Shown: piece by piece, positions 48,274-59,224 of the stretch
How the letters are laid out: each line of letters opens with the position of its first letter
Numbering within the stretch: the stretch's first letter is position 1
Source of the DNA: Sipunculus nudus
Taxonomy: Eukaryota; Annelida; Sipuncula; Golfingiida; Sipunculidae
DNA: 64,000 nt
Reading direction: 5' to 3'
Assembly: GCA_026874595.1 (NCBI GenBank)
Contig: CM049322.1
Coordinates: 38,845,340 to 38,909,339 of the forward strand
Translations under genes and position numbers: made by a program
The notes under the pieces: model-generated
Told to the model about the DNA's origin: nothing
Seen by the model: only the letters and a program-made list of their open reading frames with translations
Database searches by the model: none

Positions 48274-48613
48274 GGGTCACGTGCTCTTCTGTTGACGGAA
48301 CCTGTTTGGCGAGAAATTGTGAAGCGGGATATGTGGGCTGAAAGTGTGACAAAGGTGTTCCTAATTGGAATACCATTGTATCGGAAAAATATATCATTAC
48401 ATCAATACTATTACATTTGTACTAAAAAGCTTATTTGCGCAATTATAAGTGACCGCTCTTACTTTAACTGAAAGATAAAGGGAAATGACAAATTGTGAAA
48501 ATTAATACTTGTATACCTTTAATATAAACTTCAATATCACATTTTATATTTAACAACAAGCTTGCCGAGATGGTTATTGGGACATGAACTGTTCAACTCC
48601 ATGTGGCCATTGT
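48274..48613 (+). pseudogene. Two EGF-like exons, first with stop codon
   Basis: Cys spacing and the glycine-aromatic pattern (NCEAGYVG-stop-KCDK, then ACRDGYWDMNCSTPCGHC) match the tandem EGF repeats of MEGF10-type receptors. The exon edges are phase 1 to phase 1, the standard arrangement for shuffled EGF exons. The TGA stands where such repeats usually have a tryptophan or similar residue. Confidence 0.6.
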
Positions 48614-49053
48614 GTAAGTTAATTAAAAAAAAATAAATGTTTAGAACTTCTTTAAATTTGCCAACACGACTATGTCCTTATGTAGTGTAATGTCTGGTTT
48701 AATATGCAACTAATATATATTTTTCTTTAACATAGAATATTTCACTCATCTGAAGCACAGAAAAACAGTGAGAGAGAACGAAAACATTTGAAGACGGAAT
48801 TAAAAAATGACAAAACAAGACATCCTAGGAGTCGAATTTCCAAAATGGTTAATTTTTTTTAATAGATAACGCCCACATTTTTGTTCCAAAAACAGAACTT
48901 AAAGATTCATTCACTCAGTAGGATTTTTTATTATTTTTTTTTAGTTTATTTTTGCTATATGATGTATTTCCACATATCGGAGCGCGTCCTGTATGATTCT
49001 GTTGACGATTATACAATATATACAAGTGCATTTATAACACTTAATATAAACAC

Positions 49054-49093
<40 letters not shown>

Positions 49094-49427
49094 GCAAAAT
49101 GATGCAAGTAAAAAATACAGCAACCGGTTTTCTTTCTTTACCTACACATTCCAGTTTAATAAAAGCAACGGTGATATTTGCTTAGAATTCGGCTCAATCT
49201 GTCCTTCTGCTTACCCATATGTGTTAAACAAATTTATATTCTGCAAAAGCACGCGCTTATGATGTACTAATTATTATGTCTGCTAGTAATCATAAGTAGT
49301 CTGAAGAATATTACCCGTCGATTTTATCTGAAGTAAAATACAACCATGTACATGAATATAATTTAAGTTGAAGTTAAATATTTGGTTAGAGTTGTATTTT
49401 CATACGTAAGAGTGATCCGTAGAACTA
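48614..49427. other. Intergenic spacer with (TA)n at 49057-49091
   Basis: This region lies between the tail-to-tail decayed receptor and the C-type lectin gene. A TA run is present; no further EGF exon was found. Confidence 0.5.
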
Positions 49428-50970
49428 TTAGTTCTTACTGTATACGGGAATGGCGTACACCTCACATATTGCTTTAAAATCTTCAGAACATTTAAAGTTT
49501 GCCCAAGCGTACCTCATTAGAGGCATTATTGCTCCGCAATCTTGTTGAACAACTGTGTTGTCAGGTTGTCCCGGCAGCCAATTGTCATATTGCATCTTTT
49601 CACCATTAGCAGCACACACCCACACGTTTTTATCCCTTTTAAAAGTAGCAGAGATCCAATATTTGGTGTTCTCTAGGCAGATACGCAATTTACCTGAAAA
49701 AATATTGAGAGCTTTCATACTAATATATCGTAAGAAATTGTTCTTTTAACATAAACTCCATCAGAAAATGCTGTTTGTACATATGTACATATTGCTTTGA
49801 AAATGTACAGATGTGCAGATGTACCAATGTACAGATGAAAAGATGTACAAATGTACACATGTACAAATGTACAAATGTGTAAATAAAAATGTTGCTTGGA
49901 TGATTATTATCATACTTTGTGCCCAGTTATATTCTAAATGTCCACTTAAACTAAAACTTTAACGTTAATATCACAGTAATCAGGGATACATTTCTTTTCA
50001 CTGGTATCCTGGTCCAAGAAATAGTCATTAAATCAACACAATAGGCACCATAGTATATAAAACACTGCAAGTGCTGAAGGAAAAATTCACGAATAAGGGA
50101 AACAAACATATGTTTCAGAATACAAATAGGAATTGAACCAATACCGTTACCTTTTTTTAATGTAAATCAAATGATCAATGTTAGGCTCGACAAAAATTTA
50201 AAAATGGTTAGTTTATTAGTTTTAAAGACTATATGTTGAGAAGCTGAGATCAAATGTTAATTAATATGACGATTATATAGATTTTATTCTGTATTGACAG
50301 AATATGATATAATTTAACATAAAATTATATCATAGAGACTAAAATAAGACGAAACCCAAAAGTAGACATCATATAAATTGAATTAAACCCATTTTTATAG
50401 CAAATTGGGCACGATTTTTTTTCAAATTTTCAATGAATGCGACAATACAGATACCAATACATAAAAAATTAAATTTTTTACTAGAATATCTATCTTAGTC
50501 AAAGGGTAAAGATAACAATAACTGATGGATGTCCCGTTCTGGTTGTATATTTGGAGGAATATTTTCATGAATTCTTTTTTATGTTTTCATTGGTATATCG
50601 TTTATCATGACAAGGTAAAATGTGATCAGCTCTTTTGACTTTTCGCATAAGGTAAAAGGCTACTAATACGTCGACATACCTTTGTCTGGTCAAGTAAGAA
50701 TATTAAATGATATACTGATAGGCAAATGCAATTTAATGAAGAGTATTCAAATCATAGCATCATCCCATATATCTAACTTTTTTTACACAGACAGGGATAT
50801 ATTTTTACCTTTGCAACCCTTATGATTCATTTTGCTCTCCAGCATAATGTATAATATCCTAGGACCGTCTTGGAAATATTGATAAAGAACTGTAACGTAC
50901 TCCTGGTGAAATCTTTGATAGAGTTGTGACAAAGTCATGGCATTTACTATGCTCAAAGGTGATTTTAGAG
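49428..50970 (-). CDS. C-type lectin domain gene, two 3' exons (partial)
   Basis: The terminal exon (49693-49428, acceptor AATATTTTTTCAG) encodes a C-type lectin C-terminal half: CLENTKYWISATF, a W-rich strand, DNWLPGQPDN with a QPD motif, QQDCGAIM, WANFKCSEDF, KAICEVY, then a TAA. QPD is the galactose-type calcium-site signature in family knowledge, and WANF stands where WND is usual. The upstream exon (50970-50809, acceptor TTTGTCAG, donor G/GTAAAA) is open, phase 1 at both ends, and encodes 54 residues (LYQRFHQEYVTVLYQYFQDG ...) ending NHKGCKG. It joins in frame to the lectin exon. That exon does not look like the first half of a lectin fold and I cannot assign it. No start exon or signal peptide was found within 51-52.4 kb. 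The gene may be intact but incomplete here. Confidence 0.68.
49776..49883. repeat. ~10 bp ATGTACAAATGTAC minisatellite
   Basis: GATGTAC / AATGTAC words recur about ten times over 100 bp inside the lectin intron. Confidence 0.8.
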
Positions 50971-51690
50971 CTGACAAATTTTGTTTAGAGTTAAGTTAAA
51001 TCTTGGTTTCAAGCGACACTTCTTTGCTTATTCACACTTAAATTATTATTAAAAAATTAAACTTTAGTCGCTGCTCTCTCCTTTACTCATTGATAATATT
51101 TATGTAAATTTATTAATGACTTATGAGCTTAGAGGGATTCTTCAGTCTGAGAATAGAACACGACGTTACAGTTCAGAACTAAACAACATAGAATTGCAAC
51201 TGCCCATTTCCAATTGTACAATTGTATAACTGCACAAATTGAACTGTACGTCAAAATATATCTTTGAAAAAGTCCTATGGTTTATAATTATATGAGATGG
51301 TTCAGGAGAACGGCTGAGGTGTCCTGCTAGGAGTTGAATATTTCACGGGACTGACAGTTTGGTGATTTATCCATGTGTCATGACTGGGACTCTCCTACTG
51401 ACGCACTGGCTGAGCTGCAGGTACCCTTAACAGACCATTCATCAGACCATCGGATTGACCGAATCGCTCATATATAAGATCTCCCTGTAAAGATTGCCAG
51501 TCAGGCTTCAACAGAAAAGGTAACTGGCTATCATGCTGCTGATATTACGTCCATGATAACAGGATCGTTTCTTGTTGGAACATAACATATAATAAATCCT
51601 GAACTGAGTGCTTAATATGGAAAGCACCCTTAGCTTTGTTTGTTATCACCTAAACCTGCTTACATGTATGTTTGAACTGATAGATTTATG
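50971..51690. other. Spacer or 5' intron of the lectin gene
   Basis: No further exon with splice signals was recognised. CAATTGTACAATTG, a 14 bp palindrome, lies near 51212-51225. Confidence 0.4.
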
Positions 51691-52021
51691 CAGAAAAAAA
51701 AGAGCGATTCAGACAAACAGAATGTAGAGGTTCAGTCAAAAAGAACAGAGATATTCAAATATAAAGAAAAGAGAGATTAAAAAATCGGGGAGGTTCAGAC
51801 AAAAACAACAGAGAGTTAAAAAAAATAATAGAAGGATATAGACAGAAAGAGTAGTGAGGTTCAGTCAAAAAGAACAGAGAGATTAAGACAAAAAGAACAG
51901 GGAGATTTTGATTAAAATAACAGAGAGATAAGAGAGACTCAAACAAAAGGAACAGAGAGTTTCAGACATAAAGAACAGAGAGGCTCAGAAAGAAATAGAG
52001 ACATTTAAACAAAAAGGAACA
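51691..52021. repeat. Degenerate purine-rich repeat
   Basis: Variants of CAAAAAGAACAGAGAGATT and AGGTTCAGACA recur every 20-30 bp over about 330 bp, with the plus strand almost free of C outside the CAGAC words. Old, diverged tandem repeat with strong strand asymmetry. Confidence 0.75.
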
Positions 52022-52454
52022 ATGCACCACGTTTCAAGTATTGGGAAACAAGGTAAAAATTAAGCAATGTATGCCCCTAGTTATAAATTTAAGTAAAAAA
52101 TATGTAGATATTATGATGCGAGGGGCGATACCTTTGCCAAGAGCACAGTCCTGTCTAAAAGAGACCATTTCCCTGTAGAATACATAAGCTCCAGTTAGGG
52201 TTATAAACTCTACCCTTATTGGTAGGCAGAATTGTTAGGCAGGTGCGCACCTACGGATATTTTGGTTACATATCGTACTTAACGATAAAATAAAAACGAG
52301 GTTGATCAGCATACATCACTGGTCTTCTATAATCAACTGAGCTGGACAGAAATTGCTCTGGAAGTGGGTAGTGTATTTCTACGGTTAATCAAGGTTGAAG
52401 CATATATTTTGAACACTTGCGTCTAAGATATATAAGCTTTATTCAAAAGGTAAG
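52022..52454. other. Spacer without recognised features
   Basis: No gene or repeat was recognised between the purine-rich repeat and the TA-flanked element. Confidence 0.45.
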
Positions 52455-52456
52455 TA

Positions 52457-53252
52457 CAGTAGAGCGCCGTTTTTCCGAAAGCGTCGGGGGACAAGCTTTT
52501 TGTTCGTAAAAACGAACATTCGGAAATGCGGACAAGGGTCTAGCGGCAAGTTCGTGCGAAGTTAATGATTAACTTAATGCCATTTTACCCGAGGAACACG
52601 GTGTTTCTTTTCTATATTCGTAATTGACGACCGGGACATATAAAAGATATTTTATTATTGCTGAGCATAATTGGCAAAGATCAGTCTAACCTGCTTTAAG
52701 GATACGTGCGTGCTCTTTTTTTCATCAAATTCACTGGAGGGAAAGGTCAAATGACATCGCGAAAGAACACGGTGTTTCTTATCGATCTACGTAATTGAAG
52801 ACCGGGATATATAAAAGTTGCTCGAGCACAAGCGTTTAATGAATTATACCTCATCAATGAAGATGCGAGTAAACTGCTCAGTTATTTGGCATGACATCCT
52901 GTCCCAAGCCGACGAACCATGCTTGCTTGAGTACAAACGAGATGTAGTTGATAACACACAAGTGCTCTTGGATAAACTGCTCAGGGGTACAGGGGGCCGA
53001 GCGTGCGGGGCTAGCTGTACTTTTCACACCTTTGCCCCGGCGACAACAACGGCCCAGAACTAATTAATTAGGGTCACCACTGGGCTTAACACATGACTGC
53101 AGGCCTCGTGACTCGTAATTACAATACTCAATTTAGTTTTTTACATACTTGAAATATATTTTGGAAATACGAATAAATTTCTGTTCCCCATTTTAATTTT
53201 CGGAAAAACGAATTTTCGGAAATTCGGCATTCGGAAATACGGCGCTCTACTG
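52457..53252. mobile_element. 796 bp mariner/pogo-type element, copy 1
   Basis: The left end CAGTAGAGCGCCGTTTTTCC and the reverse complement of the right end CAGTAGAGCGCCGTATTTCC differ at one base, and both ends are flanked by TA (52455-52456 and 53253-53254), the hallmark target duplication of the Tc1/mariner superfamily. An internal frame (52818-53063) includes LLEYKRDVVDNTQVLLDKLL, shared with copy 2, and may be a transposase remnant. No intact DDE domain is present, so the copy is non-autonomous or dead. Confidence 0.88.
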
Positions 53253-53254
53253 TA

Positions 53255-53685
53255 TTGTGAAGCTGGCCTGCTCCTTTTGGACAGAATCAAGATTCCTAAG
53301 GTAATGGAAAATCCCAGCTTCAAACACACAAGTTACCAGGTAAACTCATAACCAATGTTTGTGAGGTTCCTTCATCTCATTATTTCTGGTTATGCAGAGG
53401 AACTGAAGTGTGCAATCTGCATATTATTTTTATTTGTTTTATTTATATGCACCTACCTTATTTTAAACATAAAAACATGAGTCCTCATCGATTTTCGCGC
53501 ATGAATTCGCTCCAAAACTGGCTCTTTGCCTTTCTGTGATGTCTAGTTAAAGAGTTATAGGGATTCTGAAAATTTACTCCCTGTGCTTGACCTAAAAAAA
53601 TATGCATATTAATTAATGTAAAGATGAAAAAAGAGATACGTTGTTAAATTATTTCTAAATGATACTATAGTTGGGGGATTTTCTA
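53255..53685. other. Spacer without recognised features
   Basis: AT-rich sequence between the mobile element and the LINE relic. Nothing recognised. Confidence 0.45.
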
Positions 53686-53990
53686 AGTGATGTGGGAAGT
53701 GAATACCAAACTTTTGGGGCTAATAAACGGAAGGAACGTTCATCGAGTTTGTTTCATATTACACTTTTGTACTTTAAGAAAATGTCCACCAAAGGCCGAT
53801 AGGTTATTATTTTTCCAGACAAATATGATGGAAGTGAGATATCGAAATGGTGATAAACATAGAACAGCAATTTTGTATTGTGTGCGGTACTTCACAGGAA
53901 GCCAATGGAGCTTTTTAAGCAGCGGCGTGACGTGTTCGGTTCTACTATGTTCTTTCGTCCTAAAGTATGACTGAATGTAATTATCATAGC
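53686..53990 (-). mobile_element. LINE 3'-end relic
   Basis: On the minus strand the sequence EHVTPLLKKLHWLPVKYR followed by TQYKIAVL is the highly recognisable segment downstream of the reverse-transcriptase domain in many non-LTR retrotransposons (pattern H[IV]TP.L..LHWLPV..R..[FY]KI). The rest is frameshifted and has a stop, ending in a worn serine and proline region. This is a 5'-truncated, long-dead insertion. Clade not determined. Confidence 0.75.
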
Positions 53991-54771
53991 GGACTCTCTG
54001 AAATCCTTGGGGGGAAACACACAGTTTCTTTTACACATCATTATCCATAAAAGCAAAAACCATCAAGGAATAAGGTTTTCAAAAAATAATCCTCTACTTG
54101 CAGTGAGGGACTAAAGCAGGTTTGACCTCACACTTGACCCAGTTACTGTCTCACTTGTATGATCAGTAAATTTCAACAACATATGACATTCGATTTCTTA
54201 GCAACCGTGTCCGCATGAAATAATAGTTAATCCCTATTTATGCAGGTCACCCTTTTGCATCATGCTCAAAAGACCTGAAAGACATCACCGTCCATTTTCC
54301 CTATTTAACTATTGTCGAAATAGTGGTGTTACGTGATCTACCCAAGGAAGCACGTGCATCCGTTTCTATTTATATAAATTTTCAATACCGCATCACGGAT
54401 ATTACACCACAAAATTGATCGACAGGTTTATCAAGGTATAGAATATGTTCACGGACAATTACCTTTTGTTGGTTATATATGGTATGGACGTGGACGAAGA
54501 ATACTCTCTGTTTCCTCCAATTAATTTAATTTTTGTAAGTTACGCTTCTCAGGCGAAATGGCTTTATTTCTGTTTGAAAGGGTGCAATGGACACGATTGT
54601 GTGCGTGAGAGCTGTTCTTTAACTTCATAGACAGAACTCATGTGTGGCGAATGGCATAAAAGCACGAGAAACGTTATGAGACGTGCATTAGACATATATG
54701 TGGCCGCTCGACGTCCTTTTGCAACGAGCCGCAAACCCACACAAAGAATACAACTTAATAATATTACCCAG
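53991..54771. other. Spacer without recognised features
   Basis: Open frame 54445-54630 has no motif. No repeat was recognised. Confidence 0.4.
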
Positions 54772-54983
54772 GTCTCCTACCCTCACTGAAGCCTTACGGC
54801 CTGGCATTCTACTCAGATGCTGGTGTTCTTCGACTAGACAACGAGGAGCACCTATGTGACTTAGATATTAAAGACCCAGAATACCGCAGATACGAAGGTC
54901 AGGAGGAACCACTTGAGCTTAAATGTCTGATTGGGAACAAATACGAAACACGGTTCTGGCATACTTCTCTAATACTTAGATGA
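54772..54983 (+). CDS. Candidate terminal exon, unassigned, 69 codons
   Basis: A good acceptor (TAATATTACCCAG) precedes an open frame that ends at TGA 54981-54983. The translation includes LKPYGLAFYSDAGVLRLDN, EEHLCDLDIKDPEYRRYEG and ELKCLIGNKYETRFWHTS. Its composition (acidic and aromatic mix, two Cys, no low complexity) and GC content differ sharply from the AT-rich flanks and look like real protein. No start codon lies in frame, so it needs an upstream exon, which I did not find. An internal donor-like AAG/GTCAGG exists. The family is not recognised. Confidence 0.45.
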
Positions 54984-55276
54984 TACTTTGTACTGAATAT
55001 TCTCTCAAACCGCGTTGCGTCTGACACTGTGTTTTACCTCATTAAAAGGTGATTATTCCCGCAGTCAAGTTGGTGATATATGCATAAATATCTTTAAATA
55101 TACACATCAGTTTCAGTACTTTTTGCGTGGCTTTAGAGCCAGTTTGTTACAAGTCAATTTTTATACGTTTAGATGGTAAAATTCAAATAGGTAACAATAC
55201 CGAAAAATAACCCTGGCCACGAACATTTATTGCTTATGTCTTCATATTTTGAAAATAAGATAAATAAGTTGCTGTT

Positions 55277-55362
<86 letters not shown>

Positions 55363-56289
55363 GTGGGAATATAAAGCAGTGTTGTCATATGTAATCCTAT
55401 CAGCTAAGTTAGAACTCCTTTTTTATTTATATTTGTTCTTTTAGCAAGCGTAATTTGGAACGAAAATAGGGCGTAGAACAGGTGCGACACTGAATGAGCT
55501 AGAGATAACCCGATTTTCTTATAAGAACGGTTGTCGTGCCTTTTTTATAGGGTCGCCCCTAATTGTATCATGACATAAAGAAACGGGTAAATGGAGAGTT
55601 GGACTCAGCTTACTTGAAATCATCATTGACAACTCGGCTTGTGTTCACTCATGGTTAATTCACCTTCTGTAAATACGTAAAATTACAATGGTTATATAAA
55701 ATAGCCATGTAAAACAAAATGTTTTAACCAAACCGACGAGCCGAACACTCGTGAAAATACAAACACAGGTCCTATGACTCCATTGCTTTGTATATTCAGG
55801 TCAAACAACTGTGGCCGAGTATTGGAAATTCCAAATTGTAGCGCCATCTCTCAGCAGATAGTGAAACTAAAATAAATCGGATTATGGGGGTTGACATACC
55901 TAGATGCATAAACAAATCACAAAAAAATAAAATTAAATAGCATCAGCCAATAGGTTACGCTATGCAAGTTTAATTACTTTTTAAATTCAATCTAAACTTA
56001 AATACAAAGTGAATATTGGCTTTTAACTTCTTAGAGAGCAAGCAAACAAGTGTGTTCAGGGTTAGCTCCATTTGTTGTGACCTGCAGGCTGGATAGAAAA
56101 TGCAGGATAGAGCAGGGCTAATTAGGCAGGAACTTGGGTGGGTTACTCTCTGTGACTAATTGGCTGACGTGTTAGCAAATGAGAGCTGGGTTTAGTGGTG
56201 GCAGTGGATTGGACTGTTCCACACAATAACGTGTGAACATATTAGCAAAGCATGGAGACTATGTACTAAAATTTAAAAAACCACACAGC

Positions 56290-56294
<5 letters not shown>
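54984..56294. repeat. Spacer with (TA)n(GA)n at 55279-55359
   Basis: The compound microsatellite is about 80 bp. A GC-richer patch at 56040-56230 lacks an open frame. No gene was recognised. Confidence 0.55.

Positions 56295-56352
<58 letters not shown>
56295..56352. repeat. (TA)n microsatellite
   Basis: Uninterrupted TA run of about 58 bp. Confidence 0.97.
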
Positions 56353-56355
<3 letters not shown>

Positions 56356-57139
56356 AAACAACAAAAGATTTCATTCAGAGTTTATGTTTAACCATATAAT
56401 TATTTAAAGTGCATAAATGATTCATCTTTATATATATTTCATAAGAAAATTTAGAAATATACATACGGCGAATAGATTATCCCTACAATATAATCAGAAT
56501 TATTATAACAAATTAATGAAATATTGAAAAAAATATATATATATGGATAAGATATTATCGTTTAAAGTTGATGACACGTTTGTTAAAATTAATTAATTAC
56601 CAGATTTGGATTTAATTACATACGTAACATAACCGTTGATAAAATACAATATTAAATACATAATTTTCTTTATAAAAATTACCATAATGTTATTAAACAT
56701 ATTGGAAATCTATGATATGGATTAACTTAGCCAATAAAAAAGTTAATGCATTTCAATATCACAATTTCAGAAAAAGACATATGTAACAGTAACAAAAATG
56801 TTACTGTGTTATTCATCAAAACTACACAATCGTCCAAGGCAGTCCCGTTTCTTTATATGAATCGGGCACAACCAGTTACTTTTGTTATTATAAACCACAA
56901 ACCATTCTGCAAGAAAAAAAATGAAGACCTCTTATTATTATTATCATAAAATGGTTGAACAATTACCCATATTTTGATTAATAGATTAATGATGTGACGG
57001 GAAAATTAATTGTCAAAGATTATTTTTTTTACTTACTAGCAATTGAATTATTAATTTATCCACAGTTTATGTCGTCCTGATTCATTAGCTGTGGATGTTA
57101 AAAACATCCACAGGTTTCTATACTGAGGGAGGGAGCTTT
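56353..57139. other. Very AT-rich spacer
   Basis: No gene or repeat beyond short AT tracts was recognised. Confidence 0.5.
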
Positions 57140-57360
57140 TCCTTATTACAGTCTGCTCGGCCATAACGCCAAGAATCCCCCCCCCCCCCCCCCGATCCGT
57201 TACACATTCGTCTACGAGTGAGGCAAGGCCTTCTTATTAAACTACGGAAAACAGCTTGGGCTAAGTCGACCGTGAAAAATCTCACGGTTCATCGGCTGAT
57301 AATCAAACTCACGATCTGTGCTCTGTTGAGTTTTTTTGCACTGCCGGGCCGAAAGAAGCC
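57140..57360 (-). mobile_element. tRNA-derived SINE, copy C (degenerate)
   Basis: CCATAACGCC, GAGTGAGGCAAGGCCTTC, GTCGACCGTGAAAAATCTCA and a ...GAAAGAAGCC end follow the same order as in SINE copies A and B. A run of C at about 57178-57193 has expanded inside it. Confidence 0.6.
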
Positions 57361-57775
57361 GGTAAAATGCAAAGTTTAACATACAACGTGAACCCAGAAA
57401 AATTATATTACTACGAGAAATACATTTAAACTATGATATGTTGCAAATTTAAGATATAGTAGATTCACATTTTCACCATAAACGTATCGACATGTTCAAA
57501 ACGATTGAATGTTAGGACTTTCCAGTTAATATCTGAATTTTGAAGAAATTTACATATTATAAATGAGAACCTCACCCTATGAAGTCTGACTACGTTATAA
57601 AAGTCATTAAAGAGAACAATAGTTGAGGAAAAAGAAAACCATCATTTTTTGTGAAGGTGCTTCTAAATTTTCTCTTGACTTTAAAAATTCTCTCAGTGTG
57701 GGAAGTGGACACCCTCTACCATATCTTTCCCTTTTACCTGTAATTAACTTTCATAATAAACATGGTTTAAGATAT
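57361..57775. other. Spacer without recognised features
   Basis: No coding or repeat signal before the second TA-flanked element. Confidence 0.45.
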
Positions 57776-57777
57776 TA

Positions 57778-59004
57778 CAGTAGATCGCCGTTTTTCCGAA
57801 AGCGTAGAGGGACGAGCTTTTCTTTTGGAAAATATCATTTAAAAAAATAGGTCAGAGATCAAGCATCAACTCGTACGACAGTTAATGATTAATTTAACGT
57901 CATTTTACTGAGAGGAAACCATGTTTCTTTTCGACCTACGTGATTGACAGAAAAAAATATGATCTAATGCGTAGCTTGATTGTTCAAGATGAGTCTTTTG
58001 TGTTTTCAGATACGTGCGTGACCTTTTTCGAACAGATTCACCGGAGGGAAAGGTCAAATGACATTGCCATTGGTAAAGCTTGGTTAGTTTCTTAAACTGC
58101 CCACAGGGGCGCCAAAGTGGCACGCGCAAACGAGTGAAATGCAAGGGATGAAAGTTTTTGAACGGTAATAGAGCCTATTTATAATTTACAGATCTAACGT
58201 AGGTTAAAACTCATTCAATACCTTGACCGACGTCGCATATTTTACTTCCTGACTCCGTTTTATAAGAATGTCCTCTCAATTTTCTAAAATCTGGATGATG
58301 GCAGGCTTGTCACCACGGTCGAGCCCCTCAAGGATTATCAGCTATTCATCAAAGCGTAACGCCGTCGGTTTCTCTTCTTTGACTATATATCACTGATAAC
58401 TGACAGCAAGACGATCGTGTTTGAGTTGTGTTATTCTTGGCAGTGAAGTGAAATGAAGAATAAACTGAATAGCAGCACGTTCAAAAAGATGACACAAGTT
58501 TCTCTTAGGAAATGAACTTAGCATTTGCATGGCCAGACCCGTATTTTTTTGGCCTTCCACATAAACCTGTTAGAGCAAAAGCGTTGTATTACCTCACCAA
58601 TATACATGCGAGTAAACTGCTCAGTTATTGGTTTGCCTTCCCAACGAATTATACTTGCTTGAGTACAAGCGAGATATAGTTGATAACAACCAAGTGCTTT
58701 CGGTGAAACTGCTCAGCTGCTTTCTGGGGGTATCGGGAACTCAGCGTTGCACGACTAGTTGTAGTTTTCACACCTTTCTCGGCGACAATATTGGCCCAGA
58801 ACTAATTGAGTAAGGTAACCGCTGGGCCTAAAACACCTGGTTACAGGCCCTTCAGGGTCGTAATTACGAACAAATATCATTTGAGATATATACACGCTTA
58901 AAAGAGATTTCATATATACGAATACATTTTCAGTTCCCGATTTTAAATTTCGGAAATAAAAAGATTTTTTGGAAACTCGGCATTTGGTAAAACGGCGGTC
59001 TATG
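57778..59004. mobile_element. ~1.23 kb mariner/pogo-type element, copy 2
   Basis: The left end CAGTAGATCGCCGTTTTTCC follows a TA and matches copy 1 at all but one position. The right end (TTTGGTAAAACGGCGGTCTA) is a worn version of copy 1's end. Shared internal blocks include TTCACYGGAGGGAAAGGTCA (Y = T in copy 1, C in copy 2) and the peptide core LLEYKRDIVDNNQVL. It is longer than copy 1, so copy 1 is probably an internal deletion derivative. No intact transposase is present. Confidence 0.82.
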
Positions 59005-59224
59005 TCAAACTCAGCCGAGTTTCAGGGTCTATGCCCAATGTTGTTATATTTATATATGATAAATGATTTACCCTTCATCTTTGTATAATCCGTACATAGT
59101 TCAGTTGACGGAATGTATAGGAATGTCGCATTGTCCTGACCTCTGCCCATCCGTTCAAGGGGCACAAAACGTAATCGCTAACCAAAGAAACTTCTAAGTG
59201 ATCATCCGGGAAGTTATAATAAAA

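Larger units (their letters stand above)
46499..48613 (+). pseudogene. Decayed receptor gene: C-type lectin, SRCR-like and EGF-like exons
   Basis: Exons in order on the plus strand: (1) 46499-46651, acceptor CCATGTAG, donor G/GTATGT, the C-terminal half of a C-type lectin domain (NWKPG ... SCVFLTNNGSWFDNAC ... FKCS) with a one-base frameshift at an A7 run near 46540; (2) 46840-46930, donor AAG/GTAAGA, SLDNCQMNEETLSSCGTF ... VECSYPYIK, open; (3) 47583 to about 47870, SRCR-like (DRWRYVCDAGF, SEVVCRKF, NLACTGN) with an in-frame TAG at 47637 and a later frame change; (4) 48274-48354, EGF-like (TCSSVDGTC, NCEAGYVG, KCDK) with TGA at 48339-48341; (5) 48561-48613, ACRDGYWDMNCSTPCGHC. Exons 4 and 5 agree in phase. 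Such domains build molluscan scavenger-type receptors. Four independent lesions indicate a dead gene. The exons could come from more than one ancestral gene. Confidence 0.62.

Noticed and set aside
53687-53974. 95-codon plus-strand frame
   Set aside because: It is the antisense shadow of the LINE relic, whose recognisable peptide is on the minus strand.
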